The position numbers and the translations under genes were made by a program. This document shows positions 53,675 to 63,358 of a stretch of DNA of 64,000 bases, piece after piece. This stretch comes from JAMZMI01 sp049115715 (GTDB lineage: Bacteria; Bacteroidota; Bacteroidia; Cytophagales; Cyclobacteriaceae): positions 1 to 64,000 of the forward strand of contig JAGDZQ010000034.1 in the NCBI GenBank assembly GCA_049115715.1, read 5' to 3'. A model generated the notes under the pieces. The model saw only the letters and a list, made by a program, of their open reading frames with translations, did no database searches and was not told the DNA's origin. Position 1 is the first letter of the stretch. Every line of letters begins with the position of its first letter.

Positions 53675-55264
53675 TTAGGGGTTTGGAATCTGTTCTGAAA
53701 ATTCAAGTTTGATCGGGTAGGCGTACTTGTATTCTGGTTGCTTTGGTAAGCTTACTTCTAATCCTTCCGAGGTATTTTTCCACTTGAGCTTTTTCTTAGA
53801 ACCAATTAAAGTAACTTTTTCTAATCCAGAGAAATCGGCTTTTTTCAGTGATTTAATAAGCAACTTTTCCCCCGGCCAGTCTAAAGCCGTGGCATAGAGA
53901 ATCGTGTTTGCTTTATTTCTGGTAAATCGAATATCTTCTTTAGTACCCGTCTTGTCCTTACCGTACCCACTATTGGAGTCAACTCCCTCAGCTCTTTCTC
54001 CAAAAATAGCATAGGGTCGAGTAGCATACACTGCCTCTCCACATACCTTGAGCCAATCGCCCAACTCGTACATCATTTGCTTTTGCTCTTCCGGAAAAGT
54101 ACCATCTGCCCTTGGTGCAAATGAGAGCATCATCACACCTCTTTTGCTAATAATATCCATTAGTTGGTCAACTATGACGTTGGTGGGCTTAATAGGAGTT
54201 CCTTCCACAAATCCCCAATTGTGATCATCATAAACACAATCGTCTGTTTGCCAAACCATTTCAGCTATATCATCTTCACCTCCGCGCTCGTAATCTCGTA
54301 CCGCCGATCCGGCTGCAAAAGTTGACCAGCCTTTGTAATTAATCACAACATTTGGTTTCCCAAGTTCTCCTTTTTTTGATGCTAGTGCCTGATTATAGTA
54401 ATGAGCGCCAAACTCTTGTCTTCTAGATTCCCAAACCGGAGGGTTGAAGCCCCAATCGAAATAGTATAGATCTGGGCTATACATATCTGCCAGTTCGTTG
54501 CTTCTGGCCAACCAGCGATCCATATCTCGCTCACTTGGTTGAACTGCTCCTCTGGATCGATTGAGCCATGGTCGACGCTCTTCACCCGGATTTATGCGTA
54601 TTGTATCTGCACTTGGTTCAACAATTGGATTACCATAGAGGTCTTCGTATGCGGGATCAACTGCATCGTATCTATTGATGTGATTCCATTGAAAAAAGGC
54701 GTAATTCCAAGCAGTGTGATTAGAAACGCCAAACTTGAGTCCTTTTTTTCTGGTTGCTTCGGCCATTTCCCCTACTAAGTCTCGCTTGGGACCCATGTTC
54801 ACTGAATTCCACTTGCTCAGCTTAGTATCCCACAAGCAAAAGCTATCGTGATGCGCTCCCATCATGGTGAAAAATTTGGCTCCTCCTCTTACACTCAGGT
54901 CTGCCCATTCGTCGGCATTGAAGTTTTCTGCCTTGAACATCGGAATGAAATCTTTGTAGCCAAATTTCTCAGGTGGGCCATAAGTATTGTTGTGGTGTAT
55001 GTGCGTAGCATATCCCTGATTGTTCCTACTGCTCTGGTCTTCTTGACAATACATCCAGCGTCCGTACCATTCAGCAGCATGGTCACCTTTGAAGGCCGGC
55101 ACAGAATAAACTCCCCAGTGAACCCAAAATCCGATCTTAGCATCTTCGTACCATTCAGGTGCTTCATAGTTTTTAAGTGACTCCCAATCTGCTTCGTACT
55201 GTTGAGCACATAGGCTAGATACAGTGAGTAATAGAATAAGTGAAAGTTGAGTTGGTTTTTTCAT
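53675..55264 (-). CDS. Alpha-L-fucosidase, GH29
   Basis: This 529-residue exported retaining fucosidase starts at the ATG of MKKPTQLSLILLL; a longer frame adds 14 residues before the signal peptide. The GH29 block EWYEDAKIGFWVHWGVYSVP opens the barrel, HHDSFCLWDT and SNHTAWNY follow, and the nucleophile Asp is in PDLYYFDWGFN. Removal of alpha-linked fucose from the target glycan is the expected role. It is the first gene of the second half of the locus. Confidence 0.88.
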   Translation of the reverse strand: MKKPTQLSLILLLTVSSLCAQQYEADWESLKNYEAPEWYEDAKIGFWVHWGVYSVPAFKGDHAAEWYGRWMYCQEDQSSRNNQGYATHIHHNNTYGPPEKFGYKDFIPMFKAENFNADEWADLSVRGGAKFFTMMGAHHDSFCLWDTKLSKWNSVNMGPKRDLVGEMAEATRKKGLKFGVSNHTAWNYAFFQWNHINRYDAVDPAYEDLYGNPIVEPSADTIRINPGEERRPWLNRSRGAVQPSERDMDRWLARSNELADMYSPDLYYFDWGFNPPVWESRRQEFGAHYYNQALASKKGELGKPNVVINYKGWSTFAAGSAVRDYERGGEDDIAEMVWQTDDCVYDDHNWGFVEGTPIKPTNVIVDQLMDIISKRGVMMLSFAPRADGTFPEEQKQMMYELGDWLKVCGEAVYATRPYAIFGERAEGVDSNSGYGKDKTGTKEDIRFTRNKANTILYATALDWPGEKLLIKSLKKADFSGLEKVTLIGSKKKLKWKNTSEGLEVSLPKQPEYKYAYPIKLEFSEQIPNP

Positions 55265-55306
55265 GTTCTTGACAAATTGAGAAAGCAACAAACAGTTTAT
55301 CGTCAT

Positions 55307-55650
55307 ATTCCCAAATATTTTGTACTTCGGTTAATGAATATTGAAAATTTTTCAAGAGCAATTAACTCAAGCACATATAAAAAAATGTGATTGGAAGTTT
55401 ATAAAATGTGTCTCATGGTACAACCCATCAAAGCAGCACCCACATGAGTTTATTCTAAGTGAGCCATCACATTTAAATTGCTAGTTAATAATGACGAAAA
55501 TTACGAAAGAGGTGCTGCTTCTTTTCAACTTAAGAACTTCTAAGCAAATGGACAGGCATGAAAAATCACACTAAATATGCGAGCACCTGAATATAAAACC
55601 CGATAAAAATCAAATTAGGTCTGTCAAAATTCTAACTCTCTTATGCGGAT
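55307..55650. other. Non-coding gap inside the glycan locus
   Basis: This separates two minus-strand operons. It contains a 10-bp inverted repeat (AAGCAGCACC at 55431, GGTGCTGCTT at 55511) with a 70-nt spacer. No gene is seen; the promoter for the fucosidase operon should lie here. Confidence 0.45.
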
Positions 55651-57039
55651 TTAATTTCTAAAATCAATCCCACCGTAGGGATATCCTGGTGTGTCTTCAT
55701 GTCGGTCAAGCATCAGTTTCTCCATGCGTAAAACCACCTCAGGATTTTGATCTGCGATATTGTTTTCTTCCTGAATATCTGAACTTAGGTCATATAATTC
55801 GAAAGGTGATTTTAACCCATATCTCACTCCTTTTAAATGGCCGATTCGTACAGATTGTCTGAAGCCACGACCTCCTTTAAAAAACTCCCAGTTCAGAAAC
55901 TCTCGATCAGGAGTCTGCCTATCGAAGACAGGTAAAAGCGAAATCCCATCTGCTTGCTCAGGAGTTTCCACTCCGGCAACTTCTGCAAATGTTGGCATAA
56001 AGTCCTGTGAACTACCGATGAAATCATTGATACTACCTTGCTCAATCTTTCCAGGCCAATAGGCAATGAAAGGCACTCTTACTCCTCCCTCATAGAGGTC
56101 ACGCTTGAATCCCTTGAGTTCTCCGTTGCTATCAAAAAATTCATGATCGTGCCCAATCTCGTGATGAGGTCCATTATCACTGGTGAATAGCACAAGTGTG
56201 TTTTCCAGCTCTCCCATTTCATCCAACTTTTTTAACAGCTTCCCAATCTGCTGATCTAGCAGTGTCACTTTCGCAGCATGTCGACGCTCATCTTCAGGCC
56301 AATCTCTATCAGCATAGAGTGTCTTATTACCAATTACTTTCTCATGACCATGAGGAGCACGATATGACATAAAAAGGAAAAGTGGTTTCTCTGGGTTGTA
56401 CTGTTTGTCCAGATAATCAATAGCCACACTTGTGCGATACTCATCCATGCATTGCCACTGCGTCCAATCGAAGTAAATAGAGTCTTGCATGCCATTGACA
56501 TATTCCATAGGCCCATCAAAGTTCATTTTACCTTGCTTACCAGACCACTGCTCCTGTACCGCGTAATCAAATCCTCTGCCATGTGCCCATGTACTTACAT
56601 CGTCTGGGTCTCCCAAGTGCCACTTGCCTACAAAAGCAGTTTGATATCCTCCTTTCTTAAGCATTTCGGGTAATGTAATCTCGTCTTTCCTTAGTGCAAC
56701 TCGTCTGTGTCCAGACTCGAAGTATCCCTCATTGCCGCGAATAGTATTCACCGCTGAGTGCTTACCTGTGAGAATCACTGCTCTTGAAGGTGAACAAACG
56801 GGGCTGCCGGCGTAGAAATTTGTAAAGCGCATTCCTACACTGGCCAGTGAATCTAAAACAGGCGTTTTGAGAACTTTTTGCCCATAGACTCCTAATTCAT
56901 TATACCCAAGATCGTCTGCAAGTAGGAACAGAATATTTGGTCGTTTTTTCTCTGCTTCATTTTGCTTGGGCTGGCTACATTGGGTCAGAACCGCTAATAC
57001 TAAGAGAGATATTGCTAAAGATAGATTTCGAAGTTTCAT
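55651..57039 (-). CDS. Sulfatase (type S1), lipoprotein, copy 2
   Basis: This 462-residue arylsulfatase-like enzyme has a lipobox (AVLTQC, Cys21), calcium ligands in LLADDLGYNELG and formylglycine site CSPSR at Cys82. GKWHLGD and the later LFTSDNGPHHE are typical of the arylsulfatase A-like branch. It differs clearly from the other two sulfatases here and so should remove a different sulfate. The start lies 24 bp after the preceding sulfatase. Confidence 0.9.
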   Translation of the reverse strand: MKLRNLSLAISLLVLAVLTQCSQPKQNEAEKKRPNILFLLADDLGYNELGVYGQKVLKTPVLDSLASVGMRFTNFYAGSPVCSPSRAVILTGKHSAVNTIRGNEGYFESGHRRVALRKDEITLPEMLKKGGYQTAFVGKWHLGDPDDVSTWAHGRGFDYAVQEQWSGKQGKMNFDGPMEYVNGMQDSIYFDWTQWQCMDEYRTSVAIDYLDKQYNPEKPLFLFMSYRAPHGHEKVIGNKTLYADRDWPEDERRHAAKVTLLDQQIGKLLKKLDEMGELENTLVLFTSDNGPHHEIGHDHEFFDSNGELKGFKRDLYEGGVRVPFIAYWPGKIEQGSINDFIGSSQDFMPTFAEVAGVETPEQADGISLLPVFDRQTPDREFLNWEFFKGGRGFRQSVRIGHLKGVRYGLKSPFELYDLSSDIQEENNIADQNPEVVLRMEKLMLDRHEDTPGYPYGGIDFRN

Positions 57040-57063
57040 ATGCTTAGATAATGGATTAGTTCG

Positions 57064-58533
57064 CTAGTGATTTGAAGATGTGAGCAATTGAGCCTCCCAC
57101 CACTTCAGAAATTCTTCGTCGGTGAGATCTGGATTTAAGCCTCGATCGTTCATGATTTTTTTATAAAAATTATATGACCCATCCTGGGCTTTTTTAAGGG
57201 TCTCAGGTTTCTCAGGGATAAGATTCTTCTCAAACGCCGGCATGTTTTCTTTGAGGATTCCGAACAGTTCGTCTCGCTTCTTAGATAAGGATTCATCCTT
57301 CGCCAGATTGTTGTATTCGTTAGGGTCATCTTCCAGATTGTACAGCTCAATTTCTGGTCTTGATTGAGCCATAAATTGGTTAAATGGCGCTTCTAGTTTG
57401 CCTTGCTTATGCAATACATTGTAAAGAGTAAAAGCTGGGTACTGTGCTTTTTTATAGCTACTCAATTGCATATAGGGCTGCTCAGACATCCTGTTCCAAA
57501 TAAGCTTGTACTCACCATCTGTAATGCTTCGAATGTTGTCATCAGCATCGCCAGCTCTGTCTCGAAAACCAAAGATGTATTTCTGCTTTTCCGCCTTTTC
57601 TCCTAAGAAAGGTTTCCCATGCAAATAATCTGGCAAATTGATTCCAGCCAAGGCTAAAGACGTGGCTGTCACATCTACCAAGCTTACCAACTGATCATCT
57701 ACTTTTTGCTTATACTTGGCTGGCCACCTTACAATCAGAGGAATCTTGAGTCCTCCTTCATATAAAAATTGCTTATCTCTGAGATGCGGACGACCATGAT
57801 CTCCAAAAAAGAAAACGATGGTGTTTTCTACCAACCCCTCCTCTTCTAATCGCTTCATGATGGTTCCTACCCAATCGTCGCAATGCTGGACACTTTCTAA
57901 ATAGTGAGCCCAATCCGCCCTTAAAAGCGGATGATCTGGGTATTCCTCTGGAAATGATACAGAATAGGGATTTATCGCATTTTTGTGATGCTTAAATGTC
58001 CTATGTGGATAGTGAATGTGAACCTGTGCAAAAAACGGCTGTCCTTCTTTCCTGCCCGTCCAGTCCGTACCATCGTAGAGATCTTCATACAAGAAATTGT
58101 AGTCTTCCTTACCTAGCTTAGACATTTTCTCCGCATTTCCCAGACTAACAAAATACCCTGCTTCCTGAAAATACTTTGTAACCGGAACTATTCCTTCAGG
58201 TAGGTCTGTCATATCCAAAGTTCGATGATCATGAGCATTGACCGAAGGAGGATACATACCTGTGATCAGAGAAGACCTGCTTGGTGAGCAGATGGGGGTG
58301 TTGGAATAGGCTCTGCTGTACAGAATGCCTTCCTTAGCGATTGCATCAATGTTGGGTGTGCTTACATCCGGATTTCCATAACATGCTAACTCTGGCCCTA
58401 AATCGTCCGCATTGATCCATAGGATATTGGGACGAGCCCATTCTTTTTCTTTTGGTTCGCATGAAAAAATAAGAATTGCTAGGCTAAACAGAGCAATTGT
58501 AAGTGTTGTGTTTTTCATGCTGCTAATTTTCAT
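57064..58533 (-). CDS. Sulfatase (type S1), lipoprotein, copy 3
   Basis: This 489-residue sulfatase has a lipobox (LIFSC, Cys25), the site CSPSR at Cys82, the calcium block LWINADDLGPELACYG and FFFGDHGRPHLRDKQ. It shares with copy 1 the blocks NTPICSPSRSS-like, HDHRTLD-like and RADWAHYL-like, so the two are paralogues. The start overlaps the stop of the upstream GH2 gene by 4 bp. Confidence 0.9.
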   Translation of the reverse strand: MKISSMKNTTLTIALFSLAILIFSCEPKEKEWARPNILWINADDLGPELACYGNPDVSTPNIDAIAKEGILYSRAYSNTPICSPSRSSLITGMYPPSVNAHDHRTLDMTDLPEGIVPVTKYFQEAGYFVSLGNAEKMSKLGKEDYNFLYEDLYDGTDWTGRKEGQPFFAQVHIHYPHRTFKHHKNAINPYSVSFPEEYPDHPLLRADWAHYLESVQHCDDWVGTIMKRLEEEGLVENTIVFFFGDHGRPHLRDKQFLYEGGLKIPLIVRWPAKYKQKVDDQLVSLVDVTATSLALAGINLPDYLHGKPFLGEKAEKQKYIFGFRDRAGDADDNIRSITDGEYKLIWNRMSEQPYMQLSSYKKAQYPAFTLYNVLHKQGKLEAPFNQFMAQSRPEIELYNLEDDPNEYNNLAKDESLSKKRDELFGILKENMPAFEKNLIPEKPETLKKAQDGSYNFYKKIMNDRGLNPDLTDEEFLKWWEAQLLTSSNH

Positions 58534-61385
58534 TGTTTCAAATTGACTGAATCTGACACTCCATAAATCCCTATTGTAGCCAGTTTTGATGCATTTTGTG
58601 GTATGATAAGAAGTCCCGGAAGAGATCGTTCGATTGTGACCGCTTCACCAGAATCAAGCGTGACGAGATATCCTTCCACTTTGTCTTGGGGTTCAAGTCG
58701 AAGCGCCACTTGATCTTCCCCTTCAACAATGCCCTTTACAATTGGTTTGGATGGTTTTAATCCTCCATCAGGCATCACTTGGAATTCAGGTGACCATGAT
58801 CCTGCTCCTTCTGCCATGACTCTTCGCACCCTTCCGAAATACTGTTTTCCATTCATGAGACCATGAACTCTAATAGCACCGAATACTGGTGCTTCGAGGT
58901 TTTCAGAATAGTTTCCAGATACTAATCCATACTCTACTTCCAGTCCTGTATCTCCTTCGAGGCTAGTGACACCTATCATAAAGCCTCTATCCAGCGGCAA
59001 TACTTTTCTCACTTCTGGGTTGGCCGATTCAGGAAAGGTTGGCAGCCCCAATTTCTCTCCCGTTTGTAGATCGTATCTTGTCTCTGCTACAGTATATCCT
59101 GTACTCGAAATCAAAGAAAGAACCAGATACCTGGTTTTCTCAGTTTCCCAACTGATTGCTTTCACAAGGTTTGGATCATCCGGATTGATCTCTGGTAGCT
59201 TCTCTATGCCTCCTTCAATGGTGGCATCATTTTCATCTATCAACTCATAGACCCAAGAGTATCCTCTCAAGGTAAAGGATGGTATTTCGTTGGATTTTCT
59301 TGGAGCAATGGTAACAGTGGCGTTATTCGCATCCACGTCCGCAAGAAGTGCATGAATAGGCTGCTGAACTTCCCTCATGTGAGAGTAAAACTTCTTAGGG
59401 TTTCTCCAGATATCTACTATTCCCCAATCTCTATTTTGACTAAATGGTGTTTTCTTAAAATAACTGCGATAGTCGTTGAATGTCCAATGAGCGCCTCCAA
59501 TCATGTATGGCTTCATTCCCAATGTATCCCATAGGGCCTCAAAATCAACCATATGATTCAACGATTCGTCCCTTCCAGCACCGAATTCACTGTAGAAAAT
59601 AGGCTTATCAGGAACCTCTTCGTGAATGGTTTTAACGTTTTTGATTTTCACAAAATCGCTACTGTATTTGTTTGCAAACAGAATATCAACATTTTCTGAG
59701 TTAAGGTCTTTGTATCCTCCATTCTCACTTTTCTTAAAACCTGCATCGTGGATATTGGCATAAAGTCGAGTAGAGTCAAGGTCTCTCACGAATGGTCTCA
59801 TGTGCTTCACGTAAAGGCTGGCCTCTTTTCTCAACTCATTGCCTGGTGACCAACCTATGATTGATGGGTGATTCCAATCACGCCGAATCATTTCTCTGAG
59901 CGCGGTTCCGGGATAGAGATTGCTTGCATTTTTCGCATCTTCTTCCGAATCCATCGGAACTCTATAGACGAGTTGCCACATCGGAATTTCAGCCCAGATA
60001 AGGTATCCGGCTTTGTCAGCGTAATCCAACAATTCTGGTGCACATGGTGCATGCATTATTCGCGAAAAATTACCACCCGATTGTTTCATCAAATCGATAT
60101 CAGATCTGACCAAATGCCTGGGCTCGGTGTTTCCGTAGGCTCTATGATCGTGTACACGATTGTAGCCCATTATCCTTACTTTTTCTCCATTCAGATAAAG
60201 CCCGTCTGACTTGATATCGACTTGCCTGATGCCAAAGTGATCGTTTAGAGTATCATATCCCACCTTGTTTTTGAGGAGTACTGTCTCAAGATTATAAAGC
60301 TGCGGATCATCGAAATGCCAAAGTCGGGTTTGTTCGCTTGATAACTCAATATTGGATACAAAAGTCTTCGTCTCTCCTGATGCGATTTCTTCCAAAATAT
60401 TAAATTCAATACCGGGTAATTCTGCAACATCGCCCTCTATTGAGACGCTACAGCTCTCATCTCCTTTGTTCTCTACCGTGACTATTAGACGCACGTCAGA
60501 TGTTCCTGATTCCAGATTGACACTTGGTTCTATCTTCTGTCTGATCAAGCGTATATCCTCTCTTGCAAACATTTGTACACTTCGATTGATCCCGCCCCAC
60601 TGAAACCATGCACCCACAAAATGCTCATTGTTTGTTTTGACGGTAATGGTTATGACTTGCCCGGTATCTGTATAGTCAGTTACATCAAATTCGATTGGAG
60701 TATATCCCCCAATGTGTTGACCTAAATAGGTATCTCCCAACAAGAAATCCGCACTATCGTAAACAGCGTCAAAACGCAGGTAGTGTCTTTTATCATCCCA
60801 TTCACTGGAAAGGGCAACCTGAGTCTGATACCAGCCGTCTCCTATATAATCGGCATATTCTGTGAATGTATTCCAACTTGCCGGCACTGGCAGGTTTGCC
60901 CATTCTTGATTAATTGCTTGAGCAGAATCTGCAAAAAGCCAATCTCCATCCAAAGATGCTTTCCGATTTTCTTGACCATAAATCAAAGGCATTGCCAACT
61001 GGTCGCCTTTCATTAGATGAATTCGTCCAAACTCAGCGAGTTTTCCTCTGAAGGTACCAGCGATCTCTTTCTTTTTACCTTCAAGCTTCTTAAACTTCTT
61101 AGTATCTGCGACAATGTAGATGCATTTCCCGGCATCCAACTCTTTCTTTTTTGCTTGAGAAAAATCAAATTGAATATCTCCTAGTAAGGAATATCCGTCT
61201 AGGTAAATCTGTTTTTCACTTTTATTGACTAAAGCAACATACTGAGCTCCTTCAACAACTACCTTGTGAAAAACCAATGGTGAAGTTTGGGGCAATGTCA
61301 GTGTACCTCCTTGTGCTATGGATAAAAGAGATAAACCCACCAAAAGGTGGGATATCAACACATACTTAACTAAAGATTTAATCAT
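58530..61385 (-). CDS. GH2 enzyme with N-terminal lamin-tail-like domain and C-terminal Fn3-like domains
   Basis: This 951-residue exported enzyme has an N-terminal extension (~28-130: GAQYVALVNKSEKQIYLDGY, GKCIYIVADTKKF) that looks like a lamin-tail domain. The GH2 core follows (ASLDGDWLFADSAQ, NRVHDHRAYGNTEP), with acid/base Glu in GWSPGNELRKEA and nucleophile Glu in KPIFYSEFGAGRD. The C-terminal ~200 residues are Fn3-like (NGKQYFGRVRRVMAEGAGSW). The domain mix suggests binding to a surface or polymer. The substrate is not fixed by sequence. Confidence 0.85.
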   Translation of the reverse strand: MIKSLVKYVLISHLLVGLSLLSIAQGGTLTLPQTSPLVFHKVVVEGAQYVALVNKSEKQIYLDGYSLLGDIQFDFSQAKKKELDAGKCIYIVADTKKFKKLEGKKKEIAGTFRGKLAEFGRIHLMKGDQLAMPLIYGQENRKASLDGDWLFADSAQAINQEWANLPVPASWNTFTEYADYIGDGWYQTQVALSSEWDDKRHYLRFDAVYDSADFLLGDTYLGQHIGGYTPIEFDVTDYTDTGQVITITVKTNNEHFVGAWFQWGGINRSVQMFAREDIRLIRQKIEPSVNLESGTSDVRLIVTVENKGDESCSVSIEGDVAELPGIEFNILEEIASGETKTFVSNIELSSEQTRLWHFDDPQLYNLETVLLKNKVGYDTLNDHFGIRQVDIKSDGLYLNGEKVRIMGYNRVHDHRAYGNTEPRHLVRSDIDLMKQSGGNFSRIMHAPCAPELLDYADKAGYLIWAEIPMWQLVYRVPMDSEEDAKNASNLYPGTALREMIRRDWNHPSIIGWSPGNELRKEASLYVKHMRPFVRDLDSTRLYANIHDAGFKKSENGGYKDLNSENVDILFANKYSSDFVKIKNVKTIHEEVPDKPIFYSEFGAGRDESLNHMVDFEALWDTLGMKPYMIGGAHWTFNDYRSYFKKTPFSQNRDWGIVDIWRNPKKFYSHMREVQQPIHALLADVDANNATVTIAPRKSNEIPSFTLRGYSWVYELIDENDATIEGGIEKLPEINPDDPNLVKAISWETEKTRYLVLSLISSTGYTVAETRYDLQTGEKLGLPTFPESANPEVRKVLPLDRGFMIGVTSLEGDTGLEVEYGLVSGNYSENLEAPVFGAIRVHGLMNGKQYFGRVRRVMAEGAGSWSPEFQVMPDGGLKPSKPIVKGIVEGEDQVALRLEPQDKVEGYLVTLDSGEAVTIERSLPGLLIIPQNASKLATIGIYGVSDSVNLKQ

Positions 61386-61403
61386 TCGTATTTATACAAT
61401 CTT

Positions 61404-63350
61404 TTATTTCTTCAAAAACCTAACTGTTGCTCCACCGTACTTGGCTAAATCAAGCTGCAATAATTCTCCACTTTTCAATGTCTTAGTTTCCTTTTTGAAA
61501 GGTACCACCTGATTGTATTCGGGAAAGTATTGTCGTGGGTGCCAACCTGTAATGTCGATTCTATCTGTTTCTGTATCGTCGGAAAGGATTTCTATCTCAT
61601 ATGTTCCTTCAGAAAGAAATGAGCAATCAATCTTTACCATTCTTTCTTCATCGTTGTTTAATGCGCCGACAAACCACAGGTCACTTTTTCTTCTTGCCAT
61701 TAAAGCAAGCTCACCAATTTTACTTTGCGGCAAAACAATCGTCTCATCCCAAACAGACGGAACTGCCTTGATGAAATTCATTGCTGGTTGAATATCCTCA
61801 GATTTGAGTAAGAAATCCGTTCCCTCTGCCACGCATTGGAATGGCGAGTAAAAACAAACCATCGTAGCTAACTGGTGTGCCCAAGTGGTTTCTCCCGGAT
61901 TGGTAAAAGCTATAGGGGTATAGTCTCCATGGCCAGTGATATATCTGGTAAATGGAAGCGCTGCGTTGTGAGAGGCCGTAAGCATCCCCTCTCTCATGCC
62001 ATTTACCTCGACTCCCCGAATACCTTCTCGTGTGACTTCATTGGGATAAGTGCGGTACTCACCTGAACTCTGCTGACAGCCATGAAAATTGGTCATTAGC
62101 TGGCGTTCAGCACATTTTTTTAATACGGCTTCATCAAAATTGATCAATGACTTCCTCTGCCCATTCATGAAGTCAACCTTGACTCCTACTCCGCCATACA
62201 TTTTCACACTATCGAGGAACGCTCCCATCACCGCATAATCGTTTTCTGGAATATTGATCTCACTTGAGCGTTTCCAGAAGAAAGTACTTACTCCCTTAGA
62301 TGCTCCGTAATCAGTCAGTTTTTTTACTCTTTCCCACTTGTTTTCCCATAACTCCCATCCTTCATCGGCAAGCGTGTATTCAAAGCCTAGCTCTGCGGCA
62401 TGATCTACCATCTTTTTTTCTGCTTCAAAAGAGGCAAATTTCCCTGACCACCAGTGCCAGACAGACTTACCGGGTTTGATCCATTTCGTACTTGCAAACA
62501 GGTCTGGATCAGGTGCCGGGCTGAGCGCCGGAACCATCACATTGTTAACCAATGCATTAAGATCATCGGCAAGTAAAATGCATCGCCATGGGGTGACAAT
62601 CTCTCCTTGTAATTCAAAGCCTTCCTCTCCTTCTTCAAAATTGGACACGAATGTATTGTTACCAATAGCTTCAAGTCTTGTTCCACTGTAATTAAAAAGC
62701 CCCGATTCAGCGATGAGTGCATATCCTCCACTCTCAAGCTCACATGTAAGGGTTAATCCCTGAACTGGCCCTCGACTTGAAACTTCTGGCATCTCCGAGA
62801 TATCTGCACTTACCCATTCTCCAGCATGAGACTTGAGCTTCCAATCGTTGTTTCTTTCAAAAAACCACACTTTGGTATTGTCTGGAAGTTTAAAGGATGT
62901 TAGCTCCTTATTGATGGTTCGCTTTCCCTCTCCAGGAACTCTGTAACGATATGCAACACCTTGCTCTCCAACTTGAAGTTCAAGAACCCAAATGCGTCCA
63001 CCTTCTTCCTCGATTTCAAATTCTATAAGCTCCGCCTTATAAGAAGACACATCCTTGACACCTTGAGTGGAAAAATCTAAATCGATCTCAGACTTTCCTT
63101 TTTCCTTAAAGGATGAGCTTACCCCAAGTTTTTTCCCATCAATCACAATTCCTAATTGAGCAGTATCAATGACAACCTGATCGTTTTTCTTCACGATATA
63201 AGCCAACGCTCCATTTTTATACTCCGGTGTTGAAATGAGTTTCACGCTCACACCTGAGGATTGGTATTCATATGTCTGCTCATAGGCTAAAAAAAACACT
63301 GCAAGGAATAAAAAAGGTAGTTGCTGAATGATTTTCATATTGGGTTGCAT
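61404..63350 (-). CDS. GH97 enzyme, probable retaining alpha-galactosidase type
   Basis: This 648-residue exported enzyme has the GH97 N-terminal sandwich, a TIM barrel (KSVWHWWSGKFASFEAEKK, FEYTLADEGWE) and a C-terminal sandwich. The block GVGVKVDFMNGQ places Asp393 where retaining GH97 alpha-galactosidases carry their nucleophile; inverting SusB-type alpha-glucosidases lack it. A second in-frame ATG at codon 5 may be the true start. It lies 8 bp after the oxidoreductase gene and 18 bp before the GH2 gene. Confidence 0.85.
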   Translation of the reverse strand: MQPNMKIIQQLPFLFLAVFFLAYEQTYEYQSSGVSVKLISTPEYKNGALAYIVKKNDQVVIDTAQLGIVIDGKKLGVSSSFKEKGKSEIDLDFSTQGVKDVSSYKAELIEFEIEEEGGRIWVLELQVGEQGVAYRYRVPGEGKRTINKELTSFKLPDNTKVWFFERNNDWKLKSHAGEWVSADISEMPEVSSRGPVQGLTLTCELESGGYALIAESGLFNYSGTRLEAIGNNTFVSNFEEGEEGFELQGEIVTPWRCILLADDLNALVNNVMVPALSPAPDPDLFASTKWIKPGKSVWHWWSGKFASFEAEKKMVDHAAELGFEYTLADEGWELWENKWERVKKLTDYGASKGVSTFFWKRSSEINIPENDYAVMGAFLDSVKMYGGVGVKVDFMNGQRKSLINFDEAVLKKCAERQLMTNFHGCQQSSGEYRTYPNEVTREGIRGVEVNGMREGMLTASHNAALPFTRYITGHGDYTPIAFTNPGETTWAHQLATMVCFYSPFQCVAEGTDFLLKSEDIQPAMNFIKAVPSVWDETIVLPQSKIGELALMARRKSDLWFVGALNNDEERMVKIDCSFLSEGTYEIEILSDDTETDRIDITGWHPRQYFPEYNQVVPFKKETKTLKSGELLQLDLAKYGGATVRFLKK

Positions 63351-63358
63351 TGATGTTA

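Noticed and set aside
55431..55520. 90-bp segment bounded by 10-bp inverted repeats (AAGCAGCACC)
   Set aside because: Single occurrence with a long spacer; several such pairs are expected by chance.
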